Assembly: GCF_900184995.1 (NCBI RefSeq)
Contig: NZ_LT860099.1
Location: 372,001 to 436,000 of the forward strand
Direction: 5' to 3'
Source: Konateibacter massiliensis
Lineage (GTDB): Bacteria > Bacillota > Clostridia > Lachnospirales > Lachnospiraceae
Length of the DNA: 64,000 nt
Shown piece after piece: positions 1-8,539 of this stretch (position 1 is its first letter; every line of letters starts with the position of its first letter). Below the pieces are notes generated by a model. That model made no database searches. It was not told where the DNA came from and saw nothing but the letters and a program-made list of their open reading frames with translations. A program made the position numbers and the translations under genes.

Positions 1-518
1 ATATTGCAGAGCTGGTGCGAGGAAAGACTGGGCGCGTGTATGGAGCACTTATGTCAATTCTTACAACGATGAAGGGAATTCCGCTTGCCTATAACAAGGA
101 TATGCAGGAGGATAAGGAGCTGACCTTTGACGCAATTGATACAGTAAAGGGGTGTCTTGCGTTATTTACCGGAATGGTAAAGACAATGACGTTCAACAAA
201 CAGGTGATGGAGGAGAGTGCCAAGGGCGGCTTTACCAATGCAACCGATGTGGCAGATTATCTGGTAAACAAGGGTGTACCTTTTCGTGATGCGCACAGTA
301 TATCAGGTCGCCTTGTGCTGCTTTGCATTGAAAAGAACTGTACACTGGATGATTTGTCCCTGGAAGAATTTAAGTCTGAACATGCACTTTTTGAAGCGGA
401 TATCTATGAGGCAATTAGCCTGTTTACATGTGTAAATAAACGAGAGACGCTGGGTGCTCCGGGAAAACGAGTGATGGAGCAGGTAATCAGTGAGTATGAG
501 ACTTATTTAAGCAAATAG
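1..518 (+). CDS. argH: Argininosuccinate lyase, C-terminal part (5' end outside window)
   Basis: This is the last ~170 residues of argininosuccinate lyase, which splits argininosuccinate into arginine and fumarate in arginine synthesis. The reading frame is already open at base 3 and reads [14 protein letters not shown], a segment conserved in ArgH; the GTG at 15 is therefore internal, not a start. Further on are the family blocks around [15 protein letters not shown] and [14 protein letters not shown]. The catalytic serine loop with the fumarase-type signature lies partly upstream, so intactness of the N-terminal part cannot be judged. A hairpin with a T tract follows directly, so it ends its transcript. 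Recognition by family blocks is confident. Confidence 0.95.
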   Translation, partial: IAELVRGKTGRVYGALMSILTTMKGIPLAYNKDMQEDKELTFDAIDTVKGCLALFTGMVKTMTFNKQVMEESAKGGFTNATDVADYLVNKGVPFRDAHSISGRLVLLCIEKNCTLDDLSLEEFKSEHALFEADIYEAISLFTCVNKRETLGAPGKRVMEQVISEYETYLSK

Positions 519-539
519 TAAAGTAACTTTTACGGCGGA

Positions 540-567
540 GGAAATTCTTAGGAATTTCCTTTGTTTT
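540..567 (+). terminator. Intrinsic terminator after argH
   Basis: An 8-bp perfect stem (GGAAATTC / GAATTTCC) with a 4-nt loop is followed by TTTGTTTT. It sits just after the argH stop and before the asd promoter. Confidence 0.8.
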
Positions 568-578
568 GAAAAAAAGTG

Positions 579-605
579 TTGCATTATTGAGAATTATAGT
601 ATAAT
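579..605 (+). promoter_or_regulatory. Putative sigma-A promoter for asd
   Basis: TTGCAT at 579-584 and TATAAT at 600-605 are separated by 15 nt, shorter than ideal. The site lies between the argH terminator and asd, and the asd ribosome site AGAGGAG is at about 655-661. Confidence 0.5.
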
Positions 606-667
606 ATACTTATTACAAAGACAAATGTACGCGACAGAAAAACAAACAAGCAAAGAGGAGATTTATT

Positions 668-1753
668 ATGAGTCAGAAGTTAAGAGTTGGTATCCTTGGG
701 GGTACCGGTATGGTAGGACAGCGTTTTATATCCTTATTGGAAAGCCATCCTTGGTTTGAGGTGACTGTAATTGCAGCGAGCCCGCGTTCCGCAGGAAAGA
801 CATACGAGGAAGCGGTAGGAGGCAGATGGAAGATGTTGACCCCGATGCCGGAAGCTGTTAAAAAAATAGTAGTAATGAACGTGAATGAAGTAGAGAAGGT
901 TGCGGCAGGAGTAGATTTCGTATTCAGTGCCGTTGATATGTCAAAAGACGAGATAAAGGCAATTGAAGAAGCATACGCAAAGACGGAGACACCGGTTGTT
1001 TCCAATAACAGCGCACACCGCTGGACACCGGACGTACCAATGGTAGTACCGGAAATCAATCCGGAGCACTTTGAGGTAATCAAGTCTCAAAGAGAGAGAC
1101 TGGGAACAAAGAGCGGATTTATTGCAGTAAAGCCAAATTGTTCGATTCAAAGCTATGCGCCTTGTCTGGCAGCATGGAGAGAGTTTGAACCAACTACTGT
1201 TGTTGTTACGACCTATCAGGCGATTTCAGGAGCAGGAAAGAACTTTGAAGACTGGCCGGAGATGGTCGGAAATGTAATTCCGTTTATCGGCGGTGAGGAG
1301 GAAAAGAGTGAGCAGGAACCGCTTCGAGTACTTGGCAAGGTAGAGAACGGTGTTGTTGTAAAGGCACAGGAGCCTGCTATCACAGCACAGTGTATCCGTA
1401 TTCCTGTATTGAACGGTCATACGGCAGCCGTATTTGTTTCCTTTAAGAAAAAGCCGACCAAGGAGCAGTTGATTCAGAAATTGACGGAATTCAAAGGACT
1501 TCCTCAGGAATTAGAGCTTCCAAGTGCGCCAAAGCAGTTTGTGCAGTACATGGAGGAGGAGAACCGTCCGCAGATTACACTTGACGTGGATTATGAAAAC
1601 GGAATGGGTGTATCCATCGGAAGATTGAGAGAAGATACGGTTTACGATTATAAATTCGTGGGAATGTCCCACAATACAGTGCGCGGAGCAGCAGGCGGAG
1701 CGGTATTGTGTGCAGAGCTTTTGAAGGCACAGGGATATATTCAGGCGAAATAA
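668..1753 (+). CDS. asd: Aspartate-semialdehyde dehydrogenase
   Basis: This enzyme reduces aspartyl phosphate with NADPH to aspartate semialdehyde, the branch point to lysine, threonine and methionine. The 361-residue protein opens with the nucleotide-binding loop GILGGTGMVGQR (residues 8-19). The catalytic cysteine is Cys158 in KPNCSIQ, and GHTAAVF lies in the substrate-binding half. Length and the NCSIQ form fit the longer archaeal/fungal-like branch of the family rather than the shorter enterobacterial type; this branch call is inference. The ATG start has AGAGGAG seven bases upstream. It stands alone between its own promoter and a shared terminator, so it is probably monocistronic. Confidence 0.95.
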   Translation: MSQKLRVGILGGTGMVGQRFISLLESHPWFEVTVIAASPRSAGKTYEEAVGGRWKMLTPMPEAVKKIVVMNVNEVEKVAAGVDFVFSAVDMSKDEIKAIEEAYAKTETPVVSNNSAHRWTPDVPMVVPEINPEHFEVIKSQRERLGTKSGFIAVKPNCSIQSYAPCLAAWREFEPTTVVVTTYQAISGAGKNFEDWPEMVGNVIPFIGGEEEKSEQEPLRVLGKVENGVVVKAQEPAITAQCIRIPVLNGHTAAVFVSFKKKPTKEQLIQKLTEFKGLPQELELPSAPKQFVQYMEEENRPQITLDVDYENGMGVSIGRLREDTVYDYKFVGMSHNTVRGAAGGAVLCAELLKAQGYIQAK

Positions 1754-1771
1754 AGAGAATAGATAATCAAG

Positions 1772-1817
1772 AAAAAAGCATTGAGATTAACGAAGAAGGT
1801 TAACTTCAATGCTTTTT
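1772..1817. terminator. Bidirectional terminator between asd and the CadD-like gene
   Basis: An A-rich 5' arm and T-rich 3' arm flank an imperfect stem (GCATTGAGATTAA with TTAACTTCAATGC) between two convergent genes. The A and T tracts allow it to work on both strands. Confidence 0.8.
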
Positions 1818-1829
1818 ATCGAGTTTAAG

Positions 1830-2405
1830 TTAGCTAAGCATACCATCCAGCAGAATAAAAATTCCAAGTCCGATCAGAACAACAGGAACAATAATGTGGT
1901 TATATTTTTGCAGATTATTCTTTATCAGCGGATAATCTGCGAGTCTTGAGCCGATGAGACACCAAAGTGCCGTCATAGCCGCAAATATCAGGACAGTGAG
2001 AAATAATTCTGTTGCGTCATAGCCGCTAAAAACAGGAATATATACGCCAAGATTATCGGCTCCGTTTGCAATCGTAATGAGAAATACATTTATAATGCCC
2101 GTATTGGTGAGTATTTGAGGCTCATTCTCTTTTTGGCTGTTTTTATATTGAAGCCATGTTCTTATTCCAAGGAGAATAGGAAATATTCCGAGCAGACCGA
2201 TATACTTCTGTGGCAGAAGCTGGGTACCAAAAGCACCTAATATACTGAGAAAAACAAGCAATCCGATGCCGAGATATTGCCCGGCTGTAATCTTATAGCG
2301 TCTCTCTTTTTCGGGCAGTTGGGTATATAAAATCATCAATAGAAATATGTCATCAATATTTGTACTAACGAATGATAAAACAGATGTTAAAATAAATTTA
2401 AGCAT
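1830..2405 (-). CDS. CadD-family cadmium resistance transporter-like membrane protein
   Basis: A 191-residue, highly hydrophobic protein with about six predicted membrane segments. The N-terminal STNIDDIFLLMILY block and the internal ANGADNLGVYIPVF block match the CadD family, whose two repeated halves each carry an acidic DD/AD-N-x-x motif in a membrane helix. Characterised staphylococcal members export cadmium; substrate here is unknown and could be another cation. The ATG start has a good site (AGGAGG just upstream on the minus strand). It is transcribed alone, convergent with asd. No metal-sensing regulator lies next to it, so control by metal is not evident. Confidence 0.8.
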   Translation of the reverse strand: MLKFILTSVLSFVSTNIDDIFLLMILYTQLPEKERRYKITAGQYLGIGLLVFLSILGAFGTQLLPQKYIGLLGIFPILLGIRTWLQYKNSQKENEPQILTNTGIINVFLITIANGADNLGVYIPVFSGYDATELFLTVLIFAAMTALWCLIGSRLADYPLIKNNLQKYNHIIVPVVLIGLGIFILLDGMLS

Positions 2406-2600
2406 TTATCCTCCTAAGAAGTTTATTTGTATCATAGCGGATAGCAATAGGTACTGTCAAGGAAAAGCATAGTACTTTTGTACCGAAGCGAATAATTTTG
2501 TTGCATTTGATAAAAAAATAGATTATTATGGTAATAAATGTTAAATATTCATATAAAGTATAAAAAATATATAAAAACAGGAAGCTTTATGGTATAGTGA

Positions 2601-2882
2601 TTGCACTTAGCGAGGTATTTCACGAGCTTAGTATTTATGGTAGAATATATAACATTAGTAAGACGCTATGCATGGTAATGAAAAGACGCTGGGGAGCGGT
2701 TGAAGGACCTAAGTGCAGCGCAATAAGGGAATATATAATGTTTTGCAATATACAAGGATTAAGATGCTAAGGTGTATCAGTATGCCTTGTTACTTAATCG
2801 TATAAGGAAAATTCTGGGCATGAAGTATTGTGTTAGGTCGGAAGCTGATAGCGTATTATAAAATATATCATGCCTGGAATTT
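2601..2882 (+). ncRNA. Candidate structured non-coding RNA / long 5' leader
   Basis: This gene-free stretch has unusual base-pairing potential. TGCACTTAG (2602-2610) pairs perfectly with CTAAGTGCA (2709-2717), enclosing a G-rich segment with a repeated AGACGCT (2660s and 2685). AACATTA (2651-2657) can pair with TAATGTT (2736-2742). A 15-bp helix joins 2809-2823 to 2868-2882 with only two G-U pairs. A possible -10 (TATAGT, 2593-2598) sits just before the first helix. There is no U tract after the last helix, so it may be processed or be a leader of the GGDEF-EAL gene at 2938. I do not recognise it with certainty; it does not fit the c-di-GMP-I, c-di-GMP-II or ydaO signatures I know. The size is compatible with large Firmicute RNAs such as raiA, which I could not verify. 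Confidence 0.55.
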
Positions 2883-2937
2883 GATGCAACTGAAGATTTA
2901 AATTATATATTAGGTATACAGAAGGTATTCCTTTAGT

Positions 2938-4701
2938 GTGAGCGAGGTGATAGGCTTGAAACAGGAAGAAATACTAAATTGCTCAAATGAGTCGTTGAAA
3001 TTTAAAATTGATTTGATGAAAGCGGAAGCGGATAAATTAATGTATCATGAACATATTTACAAGACAGCGTTGGATATGTCAGATGATGCATTTATTTATG
3101 AGGATTTAAAAACAGGAAAAGTTGTTGTTTCAAATAGTTTTTACAACATGTTCGACTTGCAGAAAGGGATAAACTTTAATCAGAACGTATTGATTAATTT
3201 GATTTGCGAGGAAGATAAGACGATTTTACTACGCCTTATTTCAGCAAAGACAGAGGAATTCTCAGGCAAGGCGATTGAGTTTAGATTGTCAGATAACAAG
3301 ACATGGATTACAGCGAATGTAAAGTTTTGTATAGACTGTGAAGGACAGATTTCGGAGCGGATTATTTTTTTCAGGGATATCACTCTTGTGAAAAAGAAGA
3401 ATGAAGAATTGAAGTATATGGCATATTTTGATTCGCTCACAGGTCTGTTTAATCGAAATTATTTTGTAAAGAGATTGAATGATTCATTGCAGGCAGCTAA
3501 GAATGAAAGATACAGTGTTACCGTATTATATATGGATATTGATGATTTTAAAGTGATTAATGACAGCCTTGGAATTGTCGCCGGAGATGAAGTGATTCAA
3601 ATGTTTGCACAAGATCTCAACGGTTTGCTAGACGAGAATATGTTTGCAGCACGAATAGCGAACGATGAATTTTGTATCGCAGTTATAAATCCCATTGGAA
3701 ACAGAGCAATAGAGGTAGTGTACAATAGAATAAAGAACCTGCTGAGAAAAACATACCGTCTTATCAATGGTAGAGAAGCAGGTTTTTCAGTGAGCATTGG
3801 TGCGGCGGAGTATCCGGAGAGCGGAGAAACAGCACTGGAAGTTATGAAAAATGCAGAAATCGCGTTGTTTGATGTAAAGAAGAACGGAAAAAATAATATT
3901 TGTTATTTTGATTATCAGATGTACAGTGCATTTTTGGAGGCTCTGCGTTTGGAAAGACAACTGAACAATGCCATTTATAACAAGGATTTTCTGCTGTATT
4001 TTCAGCCTCAGTTTGACGTCAGGACAAACAGGCTGAGAGGGGTAGAAGCGCTTGTACGCTGGAAAAGCGACGGAGTTATCATATCGCCGGATGTATTTAT
4101 TCCTGTTTCGGAGAAAAACGGAACGATTATCTCTATCGGAGACTGGGTTCTTGAGGAGGCAATCAGCACCCTGTCAAGGTGGAAGACAGAGATGAACTAT
4201 GAGGGGATTATGTCCATTAATATTTCTACTCTTCAGATTAAGAAAGAGGACTTTGTGCGCAAGTTAAAGGCAATTATTGATAAATATTATGTGAATCCCG
4301 AGGATGTCGAGATTGAGATTACGGAGAGTGTTTTGATTGACGATTTGGAAGGTGTGATATCGAAGATAAATACGCTTCGTGCATATGGGATTAAAGTATC
4401 CTTGGATGATTTTGGAACCGGTTTTTCATCCCTGTCCTATTTAAAGGACTTGCCGATTGACACATTAAAAATTGACAAGACATTCGTTGACGGAATTGCC
4501 TGTGATGCATCAACTGCAATTATTACCCAGTCCGTTATCAGTATGGTGAAGCAGCTGGGAGTTGAAACGGTGGCAGAAGGCGTTGAGAATAAGGAACAGT
4601 ATGAAGTCCTCAAAAAAATGAAATGTGATAATATCCAAGGGTTTTTGATGGGACGGCCTATGAGCGGAAAAGATATGGAAAGGGTCATTTTGGGAGCCTG
4701 A
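2938..4701 (+). CDS. PAS-GGDEF-EAL protein, probable c-di-GMP phosphodiesterase
   Basis: A soluble 587-residue protein with a PAS-like sensor (about 45-150), a GGDEF domain (about 157-325) and an EAL domain (about 335-580). The GGDEF signature is replaced by ANDEF near residue 240, so diguanylate cyclase activity is unlikely. The EAL domain keeps its expected catalytic blocks: VEALVRW (about 369), EITES, DDFGTGFSSLSYL (about 490), LKIDKTFV and AEGVE. The likely role is c-di-GMP hydrolysis tuned by the PAS and degenerate GGDEF domains. The start is GTG, with weak Shine-Dalgarno support. It follows a long structured leader and is one base from folC, so the two are probably co-transcribed. Confidence 0.9.
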   Translation: MSEVIGLKQEEILNCSNESLKFKIDLMKAEADKLMYHEHIYKTALDMSDDAFIYEDLKTGKVVVSNSFYNMFDLQKGINFNQNVLINLICEEDKTILLRLISAKTEEFSGKAIEFRLSDNKTWITANVKFCIDCEGQISERIIFFRDITLVKKKNEELKYMAYFDSLTGLFNRNYFVKRLNDSLQAAKNERYSVTVLYMDIDDFKVINDSLGIVAGDEVIQMFAQDLNGLLDENMFAARIANDEFCIAVINPIGNRAIEVVYNRIKNLLRKTYRLINGREAGFSVSIGAAEYPESGETALEVMKNAEIALFDVKKNGKNNICYFDYQMYSAFLEALRLERQLNNAIYNKDFLLYFQPQFDVRTNRLRGVEALVRWKSDGVIISPDVFIPVSEKNGTIISIGDWVLEEAISTLSRWKTEMNYEGIMSINISTLQIKKEDFVRKLKAIIDKYYVNPEDVEIEITESVLIDDLEGVISKINTLRAYGIKVSLDDFGTGFSSLSYLKDLPIDTLKIDKTFVDGIACDASTAIITQSVISMVKQLGVETVAEGVENKEQYEVLKKMKCDNIQGFLMGRPMSGKDMERVILGA

Positions 4702-4702
4702 C

Positions 4703-6028
4703 ATGTACGAGAAAGCGAGAGAATATTTAGACGGGATAACGAAATATGGAAGCGTTTTGGGATTGGACAGTATAAGAGAGCTTTTAAGCCGATTGGGCAA
4801 TCCACAAGACGATTTAAAATTTGTTCATGTTGCAGGAACAAACGGAAAAGGTTCAACAGTTGCATTTATTTCTACAATTCTTAAGGAGGCGGGCTGCAAG
4901 GTTGGCAGATACACCTCCCCAAGTGTGTTTTCCTATCGTGAAAAAATACAGGTAAATGAAATATATATCGAGAGAGAGTCGCTTGCGAAACTGGTTTTTC
5001 AGATAAAGGCGGTGATTTCTAATATGACAGAGGAAGGGCAGGCTCATCCAACGATTTTTGAGGTGGAGACTGCGCTTGCTTTTTTGTACTTTAAACAGGA
5101 AAATTGTGATATTGTTGTTTTGGAAACCGGGCTTGGCGGTCTGCTTGATGCGACTAATATTGTGAAAAATACGCTTGTATCAGTTTTAACCTCCATCAGT
5201 AGAGATCATATGGATTTTCTTGGAGGCAGTATAGAGGAGATTGCATTTCAAAAAGCCGGTATTATAAAGAAGAACGCAATTGTTGTAACTGCCGAGCAGG
5301 AAGCGGGAGCGATGCAAGTCATAAAAGAACAGTGCCAAAAAGGTGATAATCAGCTTGTTGCTGCACAGACAGAAGAACTTTCACAGATCCGTTATGAGAA
5401 TTTGAGTGTATTTTTTGATTACAAGGAATTTGGGCAGATTGAAATCGGACTTGTGGGAAGCTATCAGATAAAAAATGCTATACTTTCCATCGAAGCAGTG
5501 AAAGCTCTTCGGAAAAAAGGTTTTGCCATTTCAAACGAGGCAATCAGACAAGGCTTAAAGAATGCAAAATGGAAGGGCAGATTTACGCTTATCTGTGAAA
5601 AGCCTGTCGTTATTATAGATGGAGCACACAATGAAGCAGCCGCAGAAGAACTGAAAAAGACGATAGAGAACCTCTTTCAGGACAAGAGGAGACTGCAAGC
5701 GGCATCACCTGCCATGGAAAAAAAGCTGCTTTTTGTCATGGGAGTGTTTGCAGATAAGGAATATGAGAGAATCCTACAGATACTCGCACCTTTGGCACAT
5801 AGGATACTGACTGTGACCATACTGGATAATCCGCGTGCACTGGATGGAGAAGTGCTTGCAAGGACAGCAGAAAAATATCATACAAGGGTAGAATTTATGC
5901 CGTCTCTTGAGACGGCGGCTTTGGAGTGTATGAGACAGACAAAGGAGGAGGAAGCAGTCATTGCATTTGGCTCCCTGTCTTATCTTGCAGAGTTTGAAAG
6001 GCAGATAAAGGCACTTGTCATGAATTAA
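4703..6028 (+). CDS. folC: Bifunctional folylpolyglutamate synthase / dihydrofolate synthase
   Basis: FolC ligates glutamate to dihydropteroate and to tetrahydrofolates, retaining folates in the cell. The 441-residue protein has the P-loop GTNGKGS (45-51), the family block LETGLGGLLDATN, the SISRDHMDFLG block and the C-terminal IIDGAHN and ALDGEV regions of the Mur-ligase fold. Length is normal. ATG begins one base after the GGDEF-EAL stop, which suggests translational coupling. The 3' end overlaps the convergent DUF5050 gene by four bases, with no room for a conventional terminator between them. Confidence 0.95.
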   Translation: MYEKAREYLDGITKYGSVLGLDSIRELLSRLGNPQDDLKFVHVAGTNGKGSTVAFISTILKEAGCKVGRYTSPSVFSYREKIQVNEIYIERESLAKLVFQIKAVISNMTEEGQAHPTIFEVETALAFLYFKQENCDIVVLETGLGGLLDATNIVKNTLVSVLTSISRDHMDFLGGSIEEIAFQKAGIIKKNAIVVTAEQEAGAMQVIKEQCQKGDNQLVAAQTEELSQIRYENLSVFFDYKEFGQIEIGLVGSYQIKNAILSIEAVKALRKKGFAISNEAIRQGLKNAKWKGRFTLICEKPVVIIDGAHNEAAAEELKKTIENLFQDKRRLQAASPAMEKKLLFVMGVFADKEYERILQILAPLAHRILTVTILDNPRALDGEVLARTAEKYHTRVEFMPSLETAALECMRQTKEEEAVIAFGSLSYLAEFERQIKALVMN

Positions 6029-7089
6029 GGCTCAATCGCATCAGCCGCCTCATCAAATCGTGTCACGTTGATGTCTCCCGAGGCACCTATTTTATAAATC
6101 GGAGTATCGTAACCAAACTGATTGAAATAGACGAAGTTTGATGTGACATTAATATTGCAGAAATTACCCTCCAGAATTGTTTCACGCTCCGTTCCGTCCT
6201 TTTTCATACGATAGAAGCGAGGATTGCTTGTCCCGGCAGACTGATAATAAATATAATCACCATATAGATTATAGGAATCGACCGCCTCTGAGCTAAGCTT
6301 TTCCTTTTTCAAGGTTGGCAGATTGATTCTAAAAAGGGATGAGCCATCCGTCAAATCCATAAAATAAATATAATTGTCATGATAAATCGGATTTTTCAGC
6401 CTTCCCTCATAGAGCAAGGAAGAGGTGGAGGACTCAATATCCAGAGACATCAAGCTATTGTTCTGGTATAAATCAACATAGTACATAATGCCGTCAATAA
6501 TGCATGACGGATTGACAGGGTCATGAAACAGGTATTCTTTCTCTGTGCCGTCGATGGAAACTCTTTTTAGAGAAATATCATCATAGTAATCATAGGTTTG
6601 GTAAAACAGCGTATTATTTCCAAGACTTACTGCGCCGGAGCTTTCTTCATCCAAGGTCAGTAAATCCTCTCCGTTTGTATTCCGACGATAGATGCCGAGA
6701 AAGCTTTTGCGAAGGCTGTCTTTGGTGAGAAAAGTATTTGTCTCGTTGCGTGTGTAATAGATATATTTTCCGGCAACGTTGATGTAGGATACCGTGTCGG
6801 CAGAAAGCTTTCGGATATGTGTTCCGTCCGTATTCATGACATAGAGAGTACCATTATCATAGGAATTGCTGAAATAAATCTTGCCGTCATATTCGCAAAA
6901 AATCCCCTTATTATATAGATTGCCGGCGGTGTTGCCAGACACATTTCCCTTGTTAAAAACCGTTTTGTCGCCCAAGCGGGAGGAAACGGTAAACGCAGAG
7001 AGCATAAAAATGGCAATAAATACGACAAAAAGAAAAGCAATTATCAGCTTTTTCTTTCTTTTCATATTCATTCCCCCATTCTTTTCCAT
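6025..7089 (-). CDS. DUF5050-type membrane-anchored beta-propeller protein
   Basis: A 354-residue protein with a basic N-terminus and one membrane segment (about 11-33), either an uncleaved anchor or a signal peptide. The rest is made of repeated DGKIYFSN / YIYYT / IYFMDL strands with DGT turns, the pattern of DUF5050 / YWTD-like propellers that are predicted to sit outside the membrane. Residues after the anchor are rich in Tyr and Asp, with no catalytic motif visible. No function is known to me. Translation may start at the second ATG (about eight residues in), where a better-spaced ribosome site is possible. It is convergent with folC. Confidence 0.7.
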   Translation of the reverse strand: MEKNGGMNMKRKKKLIIAFLFVVFIAIFMLSAFTVSSRLGDKTVFNKGNVSGNTAGNLYNKGIFCEYDGKIYFSNSYDNGTLYVMNTDGTHIRKLSADTVSYINVAGKYIYYTRNETNTFLTKDSLRKSFLGIYRRNTNGEDLLTLDEESSGAVSLGNNTLFYQTYDYYDDISLKRVSIDGTEKEYLFHDPVNPSCIIDGIMYYVDLYQNNSLMSLDIESSTSSLLYEGRLKNPIYHDNYIYFMDLTDGSSLFRINLPTLKKEKLSSEAVDSYNLYGDYIYYQSAGTSNPRFYRMKKDGTERETILEGNFCNINVTSNFVYFNQFGYDTPIYKIGASGDINVTRFDEAADAIEP

Positions 7090-7262
7090 TTTGTTAAAAA
7101 TATTACAATTTTCTTACTATTTATTTAATTTTATTATATAATTTCTGACAAAAAATTGCAAGAAGGTAAATAAGTTTCATCTAAAAATTACTTAAATTTT
7201 ACGATAAGAAATAGTAAAGTATGATAAGCTAATATTAAGAACTGGTGAAAAGTGAATCATTA

Positions 7263-7289
7263 TGATATAATATCGTAAACATTATATCA
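7263..7289. promoter_or_regulatory. Inverted repeat over the likely pheA promoter
   Basis: TGATATAAT (7263-7271) and ATTATATCA (7281-7289) form a perfect 9-bp inverted repeat with a 9-nt spacer. The left arm contains TATAAT (7265-7270), a good -10 hexamer, but the -35 is weak. It could be an operator, or a hairpin at the start of the transcript. The rest of the 7090-7308 gap is AT-rich and shows nothing else clear. Confidence 0.45.
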
Positions 7290-7308
7290 GCCTGAAGGGG
7301 GATATAGT

Positions 7309-7344
7309 ATGAGTTACGAAGCATTTCGTAACAATGGAGAATAA
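7309..7344 (+). CDS. Possible 11-codon upstream ORF in the pheA leader
   Basis: ATG at 7309 has a very strong ribosome site (AAGGGGG, 7295-7301) and reads MSYEAFRNNGE before TAA. It ends 31 bases before the preferred pheA start. It has one Phe and one Tyr, too few for a classical attenuator leader, but it occupies the best ribosome site in the leader. It may couple translation into pheA or simply be a remnant. Confidence 0.4.
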   Translation: MSYEAFRNNGE

Positions 7345-7375
7345 AAATATCAGTAATCAGAAGGAAGATAAAAAG

Positions 7376-8539
7376 ATGGATTTACTAGAGTTGAGAAATG
7401 AGATTGATTCGATTGACACCCAGATTGTAGAGTTGTATGAAAAGAGAATGAAGGTCAGCGAGGCGGTTGCAAAATACAAGATAGAAACCGATAAGCCGGT
7501 CTTTGACAGGGAGAGAGAAAAAGCAAAAATCGAACAGGTCAAAACGTTGACAAACAGTGATTTTACGAGCCATGGGGTGGAGGAACTGTTTACACAGATT
7601 ATGGCGATGAGCCGCAAGCTCCAATACCAGCTTTTAAATGAGCATGGCAAACCGGAGAAAAATGCATTTCATTTTGTCGACTCATTCAAGAAAGAGAACA
7701 TCAAAGTTATTTTCCAAGGCGTTCCGGGAGCACACAGCCAGAGAGCGATGAAAGAGTATTTTGGCGATGAGATAGAGAATTTTTGTGTGGATACCTTCAA
7801 GGATGCGATGGAGGCAATTAAAAAGGGCGATGCAGATTACGCGGTGCTTCCGATTGAGAATTCCTCAGCGGGCATTGTGAATGCAAGCTATGATTTACTG
7901 GTGGAATATGATAATTATATTGTCGGTGAGCATATCATAAGCATTGAACAGGCACTTTTGGGAACAGCAGATTCTGAGATTTCCGATATCCAGACCGTTT
8001 ATTCTCACCCGCAGGGGCTTATGCAGAGTGCAAAATATCTTGAGACTCACAAGGATTGGAAGCAGATTAGTATGCAAAACACTGCCTTAAGTGCCAAGAA
8101 GGTGCAGGAGGATAACGATAAGACGCAGGCGGCAATCGCGAGTGTGGAGGCGGCAGAAATTTATGGCTTGAAGGTATTGCAGGAAACCATCAATTTCAGC
8201 GATACGAATTCGACACGCTTCATTATTGTATCAAGGGAGGCGGTATTTACTGCGGCTTCCAATAAAATAAGCATCTGCTTTGAGATAGCGCATGAGAGCG
8301 GAACACTTTACAATGCTTTATCCCATTTTATTTACAACGGAATCAGTATGACAAAGATTGAATCAAGACCGCTGGAGGACAGACCTTGGGAATATCGTTT
8401 CTTTATCGATTTTGAGGGAAACTTAGAGGACTGTGCTGTAAAGAATGCTCTGATGGGGCTTGGCGCTGAGACGATTGATTTAAAAATACTTGGAAACTAT
8501 GAGAAATACGAGGACGAAAGCAATGGAAAAAGTAAGTGA
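7376..8539 (+). CDS. pheA: P-protein: chorismate mutase / prephenate dehydratase
   Basis: This bifunctional enzyme turns chorismate into prephenate and then phenylpyruvate, the phenylalanine branch. From the chosen start it has 387 residues: a chorismate mutase of AroQ type (about 1-85, beginning DLLELRNEIDSID), a prephenate dehydratase domain (about 100-280, ending in the catalytic TRF motif), and an ACT domain with the ESRP motif near residue 329, the phenylalanine-binding signature for feedback inhibition. ATG 7376 is preferred over ATG 7334, because AAGGAAG lies eight bases before it and mutase homology begins there. The 3' end overlaps the next gene by 17 bases. Confidence 0.93.
   Translation: MDLLELRNEIDSIDTQIVELYEKRMKVSEAVAKYKIETDKPVFDREREKAKIEQVKTLTNSDFTSHGVEELFTQIMAMSRKLQYQLLNEHGKPEKNAFHFVDSFKKENIKVIFQGVPGAHSQRAMKEYFGDEIENFCVDTFKDAMEAIKKGDADYAVLPIENSSAGIVNASYDLLVEYDNYIVGEHIISIEQALLGTADSEISDIQTVYSHPQGLMQSAKYLETHKDWKQISMQNTALSAKKVQEDNDKTQAAIASVEAAEIYGLKVLQETINFSDTNSTRFIIVSREAVFTAASNKISICFEIAHESGTLYNALSHFIYNGISMTKIESRPLEDRPWEYRFFIDFEGNLEDCAVKNALMGLGAETIDLKILGNYEKYEDESNGKSK

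Noticed and set aside
673-1083. Minus-strand ORFs inside asd, ppk, topB, pta and other genes
   Set aside because: They lie opposite strongly recognised genes, lack ribosome sites and show no family motifs.
2601-2882. Reading this stretch as a c-di-GMP-I, c-di-GMP-II or ydaO riboswitch
   Set aside because: The key conserved blocks of these classes as I know them are absent, despite the GGDEF-EAL gene downstream.
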